Below the pieces are notes generated by a model. It was not told where the DNA came from and made no database searches. It saw only the letters and a list, made by a program, of their open reading frames with translations. The position numbers were made by a program, and so were the translations under genes. From NCBI GenBank assembly GCA_023439835.1, contig JAEXUW010000020.1:1-64000 (forward strand): a stretch of 64,000 nucleotides of DNA, in the 5' to 3' direction. Source of the stretch: Bacillota bacterium (lineage in GTDB: Bacteria > Bacillota > Clostridia > Oscillospirales > Ruminococcaceae). Shown here piece by piece: positions 43,557 to 51,156 of the stretch (position 1 is the stretch's first letter; each line of letters opens with the position of its first letter).

Positions 43557-43937
43557 ATGTTTAAACCCATTTATGAATTTCTTACAAGTCCTCTCGGATT
43601 GCCGATAGAGTGGTATTATGAGTATCTCATTCTAGCCATAATTGATTTTGTTGCATACAAACTTGCCTTTAGCAAGGTCGGAGATTTGTATGGTAGCGGA
43701 ATAATAAGCGGAAGCTCCTCAGGTTCGTTTCTTCATTGGATAATCAGAGCTTTCTTTTTTATCGTTATATGGGCAGTTACATATGGAGTTATATGGCTCG
43801 GAAAATTCGTGATTGCAAACTGGCAGATTATTTTGATGTCCGTAGGAGGTATCGTTGGAACAGCTCTTATTTGTATTCTGATAATTGCAATAATGAGAAA
43901 AATAAAACAGCACAGGACGGTGAACGTTAATGTCTGA
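43557..43937 (+). CDS. Small membrane protein in the regulator operon
   Basis: A 126-residue protein with three hydrophobic helices (about 23-40, 60-82, 90-115), a Gly/Ser-rich loop (GSGIISGSSSGSF) and a basic C-terminus. No family recognised. It lies 10 bases after immA and overlaps the WYL regulator by 8 bases, so it is co-translated with it. A sensor role is possible but unproven. Confidence 0.65.
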   Translation: MFKPIYEFLTSPLGLPIEWYYEYLILAIIDFVAYKLAFSKVGDLYGSGIISGSSSGSFLHWIIRAFFFIVIWAVTYGVIWLGKFVIANWQIILMSVGGIVGTALICILIIAIMRKIKQHRTVNVNV

Positions 43938-44922
43938 TAATGCTCGTACATTCACTCAACGTTTGAAAATTATTTACCTCTACAAAATTCTTCTCGAACG
44001 CTCGGATGAGGAACATCTTATCACAATGCCTGAAATCATTTCACAGCTTGAGTTTTACGGCATATCCGCAGGACGAAAAGCTCTGTATGATGATATTGAA
44101 GCATTGAAAACTTACGGACTAGATATTATTTCTGTTCGTGGCGATAAGTCGGGATATTATGTTGCAAGCCGTGATTTTGAATTGCCTGAACTGAAACTGC
44201 TTGCCGATGCAGTTACTTCCTCACGCTTTCTTACCGAGAAAAAATCCTCGGAGCTTTTAAAGAAGATTGAAAGTCTTTCAAGTATTTATCAGGCAAAGCA
44301 AATCAAACGTCAGGTTTATATAGCTGACCGTGTAAAAGCGATGAACGAAAGAATTTATTTGAATGTTGATGTTATTCATCGTGCAATAGCGGAGAACAAG
44401 CAAATCTCGTTCAAATACTTCGATTACGATATGCAGAAACATAAAAAGTTTCGTGACGGACTTCGTGTTTGTTCGCCGTATGCTCTTTCTTGGGACGATG
44501 AACGGTATTATCTGATTGCGTTTTATCCAAAGCGTCCCGACAATTATACTAATTTTCGTGTTGACAGAATGGAGAACGTTGAAATAATCTCCGATGAAGC
44601 AAGGTATTTGCCACAGAAATTCAACTTGTCGGAATATATGAACTCGACATTTTCTATGTTCAGCGGTGAAACGCAGGAAGTTAAGCTGCGATTTCATTGT
44701 TCCCTCGTGAATACAGTGATTGACCGCTTCGGAAAAAATATAACGCTCCGTCCCGATGACGATGAATGGTTTACGATAAGAGTAAATGTCAAAGCCGAGC
44801 CGCCGTTTTTCGGTTGGCTGTTTCAGTTTGGAACAAAGGTTGAAATCGTTAATCCGCAGGAGTTAAAAGAAAAGTACATAGAACAGCTTCAGACTGTATT
44901 ATCATCTGCAAAGGGAGATTAA
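43930..44922 (+). CDS. WYL-domain transcriptional regulator
   Basis: A 330-residue protein. The N-terminal winged HTH (RLKIIYLYKILLERSDEEHLITMPEII ... SAGRKALYDDIEALKTYGLDI) is followed by a WYL region (about 150-240) containing AISFKYFDYD-type and YALSWDDERYYLIAFYPKR motifs, and by a C-terminal WCX-like extension. WYL regulators sense nucleic acids or nucleotides and often control defence genes or mobile elements. Its location among ICE regulators fits control of ICE functions. Confidence 0.88.
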   Translation: MSDNARTFTQRLKIIYLYKILLERSDEEHLITMPEIISQLEFYGISAGRKALYDDIEALKTYGLDIISVRGDKSGYYVASRDFELPELKLLADAVTSSRFLTEKKSSELLKKIESLSSIYQAKQIKRQVYIADRVKAMNERIYLNVDVIHRAIAENKQISFKYFDYDMQKHKKFRDGLRVCSPYALSWDDERYYLIAFYPKRPDNYTNFRVDRMENVEIISDEARYLPQKFNLSEYMNSTFSMFSGETQEVKLRFHCSLVNTVIDRFGKNITLRPDDDEWFTIRVNVKAEPPFFGWLFQFGTKVEIVNPQELKEKYIEQLQTVLSSAKGD

Positions 44923-44924
44923 AT

Positions 44925-45320
44925 ATGCTTATAACCGGATTACATCACATTTCAATGAAATGCCACAAGAGTAATGAATATAACAAGGTCATATCCTTTT
45001 ACACCGAAGTTCTCGGCTTACAGATTGTCCGCACTTGGGGAGGAATTGAACCAGACGGAGTTATGTTCGATACTGGAAACGGACTAATAGAAATTTTCGC
45101 TAACAGCGACAGCGAACCTGAACTCGGTATCATTCGTCATTTTGCTTTGTCAACAGACGATGTGGATGGTTGCGTAAAAGCTGTAAAGGATGCAGGATAT
45201 GAGGTTTTTATCGAACCCAAAGATATTTTAATACCCTCAGAGCCGCCGTTCAAAGCACGAATGGCTTTTTGCTTCGGTCCTCTCAGTGAACAGATAGAAT
45301 TCTTTCAGGAAATGAGGTAA
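44925..45320 (+). CDS. VOC-superfamily (glyoxalase-like) protein
   Basis: A 131-residue protein with paired beta-alpha-beta-beta-beta units (GLHHISMKC ... FYTEVLGLQIVRTW; IIRHFALSTDDVDGCVKAV) and likely metal ligands His and Glu (IEIF, QIEFF). Substrate unknown; such proteins include glyoxalases and antibiotic-inactivating enzymes. It lies two bases after the WYL gene and before an acetyltransferase, as cargo of the regulator operon. Confidence 0.82.
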   Translation: MLITGLHHISMKCHKSNEYNKVISFYTEVLGLQIVRTWGGIEPDGVMFDTGNGLIEIFANSDSEPELGIIRHFALSTDDVDGCVKAVKDAGYEVFIEPKDILIPSEPPFKARMAFCFGPLSEQIEFFQEMR

Positions 45321-45324
45321 GAAA

Positions 45325-45831
45325 GTGACTGAGCTTATTTTGCGAAAAGCGATTGTTATTGACTTGGGGAATGTAGAGCATTTATATAAATCTGTAATCG
45401 GTCAGATCGGTTGTGCTTGGAATGAAAAATATCCATCAGCGGAAGATATAATGAATGATTATAATGCAGGCTGTTTGTATGTTTTCAGCAACAAATATCA
45501 AACTATTGGTGCGGTTTCGGTTGTTCCCGAAAATGAATTAGATGACATTGATTATTGGACAATAAAAGACGGAACTCACAAGGAAATTGCAAGAGTTGTC
45601 ATCTCACCGTCATTTCAAGGGAAAGGCTACTCAAAGAAGATGCTTCTACAACTTTTTTCGATATTATCAGCACAGGGATGTAAGGCAATTCATTTGCTTG
45701 TTTCTAAAGAAAATCCGGCTGCAATTAATCTGTATAAAGCTCTCGGTTTTTGTTTTTTAGGTGAGTGTTACAGATATGAACATAGTTATTTTATCTGTGA
45801 AAAGGAATTGATAATTTTCATCAAACAATAA
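45325..45831 (+). CDS. GNAT-family N-acetyltransferase
   Basis: A 168-residue protein with the GNAT acetyl-CoA motif ARVVISPSFQGKGYSKKMLLQ (R/Q-x-x-G-x-G/A type) and the C-terminal NPAAINLYKALGF element. The acceptor is unknown. The start is GTG 45325 with GAGGTAAGA upstream. It is the last gene of the XRE-to-GNAT operon; no clear terminator follows. Confidence 0.85.
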   Translation: MTELILRKAIVIDLGNVEHLYKSVIGQIGCAWNEKYPSAEDIMNDYNAGCLYVFSNKYQTIGAVSVVPENELDDIDYWTIKDGTHKEIARVVISPSFQGKGYSKKMLLQLFSILSAQGCKAIHLLVSKENPAAINLYKALGFCFLGECYRYEHSYFICEKELIIFIKQ

Positions 45832-45835
45832 TGAT

Positions 45836-45885
45836 GGGACTAAAGTGGGACTTAATTGGGACTCTTTTGGTACTGACATTGGACT
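45836..45885 (+). repeat. Five direct repeats with exact 11-bp spacing
   Basis: GGGACT, GGGACT, GGGACT, GGTACT and TGGACT start at 45836, 45847, 45858, 45869 and 45880. All lie on one face of the helix. The last two overlap the -35 box and the promoter spacer, so they are probably binding sites of an activator or repressor. Confidence 0.75.
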
Positions 45886-45901
45886 TTCAAGATGTTATAA
45901 T
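45873..45901 (+). promoter_or_regulatory. Promoter of the sigma-factor leader transcript
   Basis: CTGACA (45873-45878), a 17-base spacer, TATAAT (45896-45901), embedded in the 11-bp repeats. Predicted start near 45908. A TGTATGC/GCATACA inverted repeat brackets the start region. Confidence 0.7.
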
Positions 45902-45953
45902 GTGTATGCTGGCAGATTATGTGCTTTTGCATACAATTTAATATAGGCTTTTC

Positions 45954-45986
45954 GCCGTACTGTTTTCGGACAGTACGGCTTTTTTT
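45954..45986 (+). terminator. First attenuator-type terminator in the leader
   Basis: Stem GCCGTACTG (45954-45962) and CAGTACGGC (45971-45979), followed by a run of seven T. It lies about 50 bases after the predicted transcript start. Confidence 0.85.
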
Positions 45987-46025
45987 ATGCCCAAAATCTG
46001 TCGGCTAATACGCCGCAGCAATGAG

Positions 46026-46056
46026 GACTTACGGATTTTTCCGTAGGTCTTTTTTT
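46026..46056 (+). terminator. Second attenuator-type terminator in the leader
   Basis: Stem GACTTACGGA (46026-46035) and TCCGTAGGTC (46040-46049) with one G-T pair, followed by seven T. Confidence 0.8.
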
Positions 46057-46077
46057 GTTGCCCAAAGGAGCAAACAG

Positions 46078-46116
46078 ATGAGGCAATACAGCGAAGCAGT
46101 CGCAAGGTATCCGTAA
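46078..46116 (+). CDS. 12-residue leader peptide
   Basis: ATG 46078 has a strong ribosome site (AAAGGAG 46064-46070, seven bases) and encodes MRQYSEAVARYP, then TAA. The stop codon ends at the base before the left arm of the hairpin that sequesters the sigma-factor ribosome site. This is the arrangement expected for translational attenuation. Confidence 0.6.
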   Translation: MRQYSEAVARYP

Positions 46117-46158
46117 CCTCCGTTTTGATTTTCACCCAATTCAAAATCAAAACGGAGG
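46117..46158 (+). promoter_or_regulatory. 16-bp hairpin sequestering the sigma-factor ribosome site
   Basis: The left arm 46117-46132 (CCTCCGTTTTGATTTT) and right arm 46143-46158 (AAAATCAAAACGGAGG) are perfectly complementary with a 10-base loop. The right arm contains the GGAGG of the next gene. There is no T run, so it is not a terminator. Confidence 0.8.
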
Positions 46159-46166
46159 ACTTACAA

Positions 46167-46673
46167 ATGCCAAAGACTTTTTTCATTATGAACGACAGAG
46201 CTGACAACTCAAAGGGATACACACAGGTATCGGAAGATTACATCAAGGGTTATATTGACGGCTTTACAGACGGCAGACCGTATTTCATTAACCTCGGCTA
46301 TGCCATTATGGAAACAACAAGGGAAAACTACTGTTCCTTTTATAAAGATTACCGCCGCCACAGATATTTGGCAGAAGAAGCCGCTAAATTCGGAGTACTT
46401 TCTTATGACACACTCGACAACGATGAATTTAACGGTTCAGATATTGTTGTTGATACATCAGAACGATTTGAAGATGTGATTGACAGAAAACTTATAGAAC
46501 AGCGATTGCCTGAACTGATTTCAAAGCTGAACGAAACAGAACGAGAGTTTGTTCTTGATATTTACTTTCGCAACATTAGTGAAAGAGAGCTTGCAAAGAA
46601 ATTTCTCGTTTCTCATACCGCTATTCAAAAACGTCATAGGACGATTATCAAAAAACTAAAAAAATATTTTTGA
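46167..46673 (+). CDS. Sigma-70-family RNA polymerase sigma factor of ICE1
   Basis: A 168-residue protein. The middle region has an ERFEDVIDRKLIEQRLPEL helix. The C-terminal region 4 (LNETEREFVLDIYFRNISERELAKKFLVSHTAIQKRHRTI) carries a helix-turn-helix. The N-terminal part (YIKGYIDGFTDGRPYFI) is typical of the short ICE/phage sigma-like proteins. ATG 46167 is nine bases after GGAGG (46154-46158). It probably drives transfer or excision genes. Expression appears gated by promoter repeats, two terminators, a leader peptide and a ribosome-site hairpin. Confidence 0.85.
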   Translation: MPKTFFIMNDRADNSKGYTQVSEDYIKGYIDGFTDGRPYFINLGYAIMETTRENYCSFYKDYRRHRYLAEEAAKFGVLSYDTLDNDEFNGSDIVVDTSERFEDVIDRKLIEQRLPELISKLNETEREFVLDIYFRNISERELAKKFLVSHTAIQKRHRTIIKKLKKYF

Positions 46674-46685
46674 AAGTAGGTTGCC

Positions 46686-46730
46686 ACCCCTCTCTTTTTT
46701 CGGCTTAAAAAGTGAGGGGTAAAAAACTCC
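46686..46730. repeat. Long hairpin after the sigma-factor gene
   Basis: ACCCCTC pairs with GAGGGGT and, after a T-T mismatch, CTTTTT pairs with AAAAAG. It follows the sigma gene stop by 12 bases. It lacks a T run on +, so termination is possible but not certain. Confidence 0.5.
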
Positions 46731-46760
46731 TCAATCAGATTTTTGAAAATTGAATAACAG

Positions 46761-47108
46761 CACATCAGAAACGTTCCTCTCATTTACCCTAACAAGGTAA
46801 GCGAAAAAAGAGATACGCCATGACTCACAATTTCACGAACGGTAAGCAAGCAGCGACAAAAATTATGGTTTTGACCAAATTCGCTAAGCACTGCTACGGT
46901 TTTTGAAAACATAAAGACGAGCGATAAATATCATCTTTGAAATATGGGTTGCTCCCATTACGCAATGACCGATGAGAGGCATAATGATACTTCCGTTCAG
47001 ACACGACAACGTGTAACGGCTATCCCACAGGAATGGGTAGAGGTGAAAGTCCTATGCTGCTTCTAAGCAAAGAAGCAATCTGATGTGTTCCCATTAGTCA
47101 GGGACGTT
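46761..47108 (+). ncRNA. Candidate structured non-coding RNA
   Basis: There is no credible ORF in 46674-47193. A 9-bp closing stem (CACATCAGA 46761-46769 with TCTGATGTG 47079-47087) and a crossing 8-bp stem (AACGTTCC 46770-46777 with GGGACGTT 47101-47108) bracket many local hairpins: ACACG-ACAA-CGTGT, flanked by CGTT and AACG; GCTTCT-AAGCAA-AGAAGC; and ATGGG-TTGCT-CCCAT. A GGTGAAAGTCC segment sits near the 3' end. No known class is assigned. Confidence 0.45.
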
Positions 47109-47143
47109 GAGAACAAATATGACTTATTTATACAGAAGCTTTT

Positions 47144-47164
47144 AGGCGGAGGTTTACTCCGCCT
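47144..47164 (+). terminator. Hairpin before the MazF-like gene
   Basis: AGGCGGAG (47144-47151) pairs with CTCCGCCT (47157-47164) across a 5-base loop, then ATTTAC. Weak terminator, possibly the 3' end of the preceding RNA. Confidence 0.5.
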
Positions 47165-47193
47165 ATTTACATATCTGATTTAGGAGGATTTTT

Positions 47194-47538
47194 ATGAACA
47201 AATACATTTCAAGAGGCGATATTTACTATTCATACTTAGGCGAGAATTTCGGGCACGAGCAAGGCGGAGTTCGTCCGGTTCTTATTATTCAAAACAATCT
47301 TGGTAACCTTCACAGTCCGACGGTAATTGTTGCTCCGATTACAAGCAGGATAAAAAAGACCACTCTGCCAACACACGTTTATATCTCTGAGCGAGCAAAG
47401 CTTGATAAAAATTCCGTGATACTATTGGAGCAAATACGGACGATTGACAAATCCCGACTGAAAGAATACCTTTGCAGACTTCAATCCGATGAAATGGAAT
47501 CAGTCAATAAGGCTATTTCAATCAGTTTGGGAGTATAA
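47194..47538 (+). CDS. MazF/PemK-family endoribonuclease toxin-like protein
   Basis: A 114-residue protein with the MazF fold signature SRGDIYYSYLGENFGHEQGGVRPVLIIQNN, a conserved VAPITSR, and VLLEQIRTIDKSRL. MazF proteins cleave mRNA at short motifs. ATG 47194 follows AGGAGG. No MazE-like antitoxin is visible directly upstream, where the partner normally lies; the short gene 180 bases downstream does not look like MazE. In this ICE family a solitary copy between sigma factor and recombinase may have a regulatory role. Confidence 0.85.
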   Translation: MNKYISRGDIYYSYLGENFGHEQGGVRPVLIIQNNLGNLHSPTVIVAPITSRIKKTTLPTHVYISERAKLDKNSVILLEQIRTIDKSRLKEYLCRLQSDEMESVNKAISISLGV

Positions 47539-47675
47539 ATTAGTTTTTCATTTCAGCGAAAAAACGAAAATCGCAAAAATCGTATAAACGCTTACTTCGT
47601 GTAAAACTAACCGCATTCTTTAGAGGCTAAAGTTGCACTTAGTTTTACATTTGGCCTCAAAGCCAACAAAACCGC

Positions 47676-47704
47676 TTGACATTAACGCTTTAAAGTAATA
47701 AAAT
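47676..47704 (+). promoter_or_regulatory. Promoter of the serine recombinase operon
   Basis: TTGACA (47676-47681), a 17-base spacer containing CTTTAAAG, TAAAAT (47699-47704). The -10 box is just before the ribosome site of the short ORF, as at the helicase gene. Confidence 0.6.
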
Positions 47705-47722
47705 ATAAAGGAGAGATATACA

Positions 47723-47857
47723 ATGGAAGTTTCACAGATTTCAAGTTCATTGGCAATTATGACAGCATTGAAAGTGCTGCTTGATAATGGATATATTAAT
47801 TTGGCAACATACGAAAACATCATTAAAAATGAATTCAGCGGTAAAGCCGCTGCTTAA
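47723..47857 (+). CDS. 44-residue SHOCT-like small protein before the recombinase
   Basis: MEVSQISSSLAIMTALKVLLDNGY..., with AAAGGAGAG about seven bases before ATG 47723. The LKVLLDNGYINLATYENIIKNE part resembles a SHOCT-type two-helix motif. It precedes the recombinase by 14 bases and is likely co-translated. A role as directionality or accessory factor is conceivable but not shown. Confidence 0.65.
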   Translation: MEVSQISSSLAIMTALKVLLDNGYINLATYENIIKNEFSGKAAA

Positions 47858-47871
47858 AGGAGGATACTTAT

Positions 47872-49779
47872 ATGTTTGGAATTACACTTGATCGAAACCG
47901 TCCGAGAAACGTAGTATTCTACGGACGAGTTTCCACAGAACACGAAGCTCAAATTTCAGCTCTTGAAAACCAAATGCAGTGGTACGATGATATTGCTAAG
48001 CGCTTTCCCAACTGGACAATCGTTGACAGATACATAGACGAGGGTATCACAGGCACTCAGGCAAAAAAACGCCCTTCGTTTATGAAAATGATTGAGGACT
48101 CCAAGACCGGAAAGTTTGACCTAATTGTTACACGTGAGGTTTGTCGTTTTGCAAGAAATACGGTTGATACGCTTACAAACACACGAGAGCTTCGCAACAA
48201 GAACATTGAAGTCTATTTCGCTGATGACAACATCTGGACAATGGACGGCGACGGAGAACTCAGACTTACAATTATGGCTACTCTGGCACAAGAGGAAAGC
48301 CGAAAGGTTTCCGAGCGTGTTCGGGCAGGACAACATATCAGTCGCAGTAAAAACATCTTGTACGGCTGCGGCAATATCCTCGGTTATGATTTGAAGCGCA
48401 ATATGAGTGCAGACGGAAAATGGAATCCAAGCGAAAACACCTATGTTATCAATCCCGAACAAGCTGAAACCGTCAAAATGATTTACGATATGTATGAACA
48501 AGGTTTAGGGGGTCAGAAAATCGCAAAAATTCTTACGGAAAGAAAACGACTGAACCCGTCAGGTATCGTAAAATGGACTTTCGGTTACATTCTCAAGGTT
48601 ATTCCCAATGCCACTTACAAAGGCTATATTACCTATTTCAAGTCAACAAGCAACAATTATCTTGAACAGAAGCGCATTTTGAACCACAACAAAGACACCT
48701 ATGAATATCACAAGGGCAATTTTGAACCGATTATCTCTGAGGAACAATGGGAAAGATGTCAACAGATACTGAATGCAAAGAAAAAGCCGACACTTGTTGT
48801 TAATGGTGAAACAACAAAGGTCAGCAATCGTTCGTCAAGCGATGTCTGGGTAAAAAAGCTTCGTTGCTCCTGCGGTTCATCTTTCAGAAAGAACCGTTAT
48901 CACAAGGATAACAACGGCGGTATTACCTACAATTATGTGTGCTACAATCAAGTTAATTACGGTAAAGCTTCGGCAAGAGCAAAATCAGGTCTTGAAACCG
49001 AGGGTTACTGCGATGAAAGACCTATTACCGAGTGGAAAATGAATATGATGGGTAAATGTTTTCTGCACGATGCTTGGAAAACACAGAAAGAGGACTTGCT
49101 CCTTACCTTGCAATACATTCAGGAGTATTATAAGGCTGAAACAAAGCAAAACTCACAAAATAACGTTCTTTTCGTAGAAGCTCAGATTGATAAGGTCGAT
49201 AAGAAGCTCAAGAACCTCATAAATATCTATACCGATGGTGATATTTCAAAGGAAGAATTTCAGTCAATGCGTAAATCTTACGATGACGAGCTTGTTAAGC
49301 TGAAAGAGCAGAAAGACTCTTTTGGAAAACAACAGGAAACTGTTGAAAAGTGTATGTGTGATATGTCGGCAATAGCTAACGCTTTGGCTGCTATGGTGGA
49401 TATGTCTGAACCAGACCTCTCAAAACAATTTATTGATAAAGTAGTAACATCAATCGTACCGCAGGGCAAAAAGTACGTTTGGAATTTTCGCTTGGACGGC
49501 AACAACAACGGTTCTGTAAACTACGTTGCAGACGGCAGAAAGACTTGTCCTGATATTCATCTGGACGACTGTTACACTTCATCATCAGATGCGTCTACGG
49601 ACGCTTCTGACTTACATATTTATAGCTATTTGCCATCGGTAAAAGCTCATCCCGAAAAATCGTCCCTATTCACTAATCTGCACAGGCAGATTTCAATACA
49701 TCAATCGTACCGTATGTTACGATTTTTACTTACAAAATGCAGTAGGCAATGTGCTATTATTTATCACATTAAAGTATAA
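47872..49779 (+). CDS. Large serine recombinase (probable ICE1 integrase)
   Basis: A 635-residue protein. The N-terminal resolvase domain has VVFYGRVSTEHEAQ (catalytic Ser near residue 21), REVCRFARN and QEESRKVSERV. A recombinase domain (about 160-290), a zinc ribbon (LRCSCGSSFRKN ... YVCYN), a coiled coil (about 430-520) and a C-terminal tail follow. Such enzymes integrate and excise Tn5397-like ICEs. The last roughly 70 residues (after NYVADGRKTCPD) are Ser/Asp-rich then basic and unlike the family core, and overlap an intrinsic hairpin. This suggests the ORF end may be shaped by the att junction. Confidence 0.92.
   Translation: MFGITLDRNRPRNVVFYGRVSTEHEAQISALENQMQWYDDIAKRFPNWTIVDRYIDEGITGTQAKKRPSFMKMIEDSKTGKFDLIVTREVCRFARNTVDTLTNTRELRNKNIEVYFADDNIWTMDGDGELRLTIMATLAQEESRKVSERVRAGQHISRSKNILYGCGNILGYDLKRNMSADGKWNPSENTYVINPEQAETVKMIYDMYEQGLGGQKIAKILTERKRLNPSGIVKWTFGYILKVIPNATYKGYITYFKSTSNNYLEQKRILNHNKDTYEYHKGNFEPIISEEQWERCQQILNAKKKPTLVVNGETTKVSNRSSSDVWVKKLRCSCGSSFRKNRYHKDNNGGITYNYVCYNQVNYGKASARAKSGLETEGYCDERPITEWKMNMMGKCFLHDAWKTQKEDLLLTLQYIQEYYKAETKQNSQNNVLFVEAQIDKVDKKLKNLINIYTDGDISKEEFQSMRKSYDDELVKLKEQKDSFGKQQETVEKCMCDMSAIANALAAMVDMSEPDLSKQFIDKVVTSIVPQGKKYVWNFRLDGNNNGSVNYVADGRKTCPDIHLDDCYTSSSDASTDASDLHIYSYLPSVKAHPEKSSLFTNLHRQISIHQSYRMLRFLLTKCSRQCAIIYHIKV
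49703..49727 (+). terminator. Terminator-like hairpin inside the recombinase 3' end
   Basis: AATCGTA (49703-49709) pairs with TACGATT (49718-49724), then TTT. It lies about 55 bases before the stop codon, an unusual place that fits a recent junction or an extended reading frame. Confidence 0.5.
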
Positions 49780-49808
49780 CACATTATCTGTTAAAAATCA
49801 ACAATTTT

Positions 49809-50606
49809 CTATCTTTTTCTTCTTGTGTTTTTATAGGTATTTGACTTTTCAATCACCTTCATAAACACTTCAAGTTCCTCCTGCGACAAATCCTTGACAT
49901 TAAATCCAAGCTTTTTCGCCCACAGATTGAGCTTTGCCCTATCAGAACCGCTTTTATCCGAAAGATAATATTTCAGTTCCTCAGCCATATCCTTAACGAC
50001 ATCCGCCTGTTCATCGGGCAGGATGTCTTTTTTATGCTTATCAAAAAGGTCTTTGAGAATAATGTTGAACCGCTCCGAAATTCGATATCTCAAATAGCTG
50101 TCCTCATCCACAATCGCCTCCTGCAAAAAGCGAATAATTTCGTCATCGTCAGAAACGTCACAATTGTCCTTTATGGCTTGTTCGGCAAATTTATACATAG
50201 CATTCATTGTGTTCATCTGTGGCATGATTTTTCGGTCGATATAAACCTCCATCGAGTGCATGAACTGTGTAAAATCTGGATGTGACATCAGCTCACTTAT
50301 AAGCCTGTTGTTAACTTTCCTGCCTTTGAGAAGCTCAATTGCATTATCAGATAAATGCAAATCGTCAATGCTGCTGTTTCTTTGGGTAAGGCTCTCCGTC
50401 AAACCAGTGAGATAATCCATAGAAACCTCGTATAATCTCGCGAGAGTAACAATATCCTGATATCCGACACGAATGTCATCATTGCTTTCAAGCCGTTGGA
50501 GCGTAGAAACAGGTATTCCCGTCTTTTCGGAAACTGCCCCAAGATTAAAACTATTTTTATCACGTAAATCACGCAACTTTTCTGCTAAAGATAATTGACA
50601 TTTCAT
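49809..50606 (-). CDS. XRE-family repressor of IME2
   Basis: A 265-residue protein. The N-terminal HTH (LAEKLRDLRDKNSFNLGAVSEKTGIPVSTLQRLES) lies at about 6-40, followed by a long helical C-terminal region of unknown fold. It is transcribed away from the IME2 operon. A promoter and a CTGTCC-N8-GGACAG palindrome lie in the shared 355-base region, suggesting that it represses itself and perhaps the excision/replication genes. Confidence 0.85.
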   Translation of the reverse strand: MKCQLSLAEKLRDLRDKNSFNLGAVSEKTGIPVSTLQRLESNDDIRVGYQDIVTLARLYEVSMDYLTGLTESLTQRNSSIDDLHLSDNAIELLKGRKVNNRLISELMSHPDFTQFMHSMEVYIDRKIMPQMNTMNAMYKFAEQAIKDNCDVSDDDEIIRFLQEAIVDEDSYLRYRISERFNIILKDLFDKHKKDILPDEQADVVKDMAEELKYYLSDKSGSDRAKLNLWAKKLGFNVKDLSQEELEVFMKVIEKSNTYKNTRRKR

Positions 50607-50638
50607 AAAATTCGCCTCCGATTTGAGTTATATATCTA

Positions 50639-50667
50639 ATTATAGCACAGTTGCTGTCCCGATGTAA
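50639..50667 (-). promoter_or_regulatory. Promoter of the IME2 XRE gene
   Basis: On the minus strand TTACAT (50662-50667), a 17-base spacer, TATAAT (50639-50644), with TG one base before the -10 box. Confidence 0.65.
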
Positions 50668-50673
50668 GGACAG
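50654..50673. promoter_or_regulatory. Operator-like palindrome CTGTCC-N8-GGACAG
   Basis: Perfect 6-base arms at 50654-50659 and 50668-50673 straddle the -35 box of the XRE promoter: a probable self-repression site. In the rest of the 50607-50961 gap I see a TATAAT near 50737 for rightward transcription, without a clear -35, and small inverted repeats near 50840. Confidence 0.55.
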
Positions 50674-50961
50674 TAGGCTTTTCATATTTGAGAAAAACTT
50701 TATTTTTCAGCAAATTACCCACATTTGAAACATACCGCACGGCACTATAATTTCTGATAGAATGGTAACAGAACAAACAAGCACCACATTTTGAAAACAG
50801 GATATAACATTATCTTAAACTTTAGCACATCAGTTATAAACCACTCCCCCTGATTCAAGGTGAGTGTTCAAACATCAATTTCCGCTTCCTCGATTTATAC
50901 ATAGTGCAATACGGCATATGTCAGCTTTTGCTGAAACCAACACCATACTGGAGGAAATTGT

Positions 50962-51156
50962 ATGACTGAAAAAAAGAGAATTCTCACAATCAAGGAAGCG
51001 GCGAAACTAATTGATGGTCTTTCGGAATATCGCATTCGTCAGATGTGTATTTCAGGACAGCTCCCATCATTCAAGGCGGGCAATAAGTATCTAATCAATG
51101 AAAAAGCACTTATGGAAGTTGTTTTTGGCAAAGAAACTGGTGGTGATGCCGCTTGA
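50962..51156 (+). CDS. Excisionase-like helix-turn-helix protein
   Basis: A 64-residue protein with the excisionase/MerR-type HTH (LTIKEAAKLIDGLSEYRIRQMCISGQLP ... KYLINEKAL). Candidate recombination directionality factor for the IME2 tyrosine integrase, or a regulator. GGAGGAAATTGT precedes ATG 50962. The stop overlaps the TTG start of the next gene by two bases. Confidence 0.82.
   Translation: MTEKKRILTIKEAAKLIDGLSEYRIRQMCISGQLPSFKAGNKYLINEKALMEVVFGKETGGDAA

Noticed and set aside
45938..46222. 94-codon minus-strand frame over the sigma-factor leader
   Set aside because: It crosses two terminators and the hairpin, has no ribosome site, and has no recognisable product.
46980..47090. Similarity of AGAGGTGAAAGTCC to the RNase P GAGGAAAGTCC signature
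   Set aside because: The segment is near the 3' end of the structured region, whereas the RNase P signature is near the 5' end. The other conserved RNase P elements were not found.
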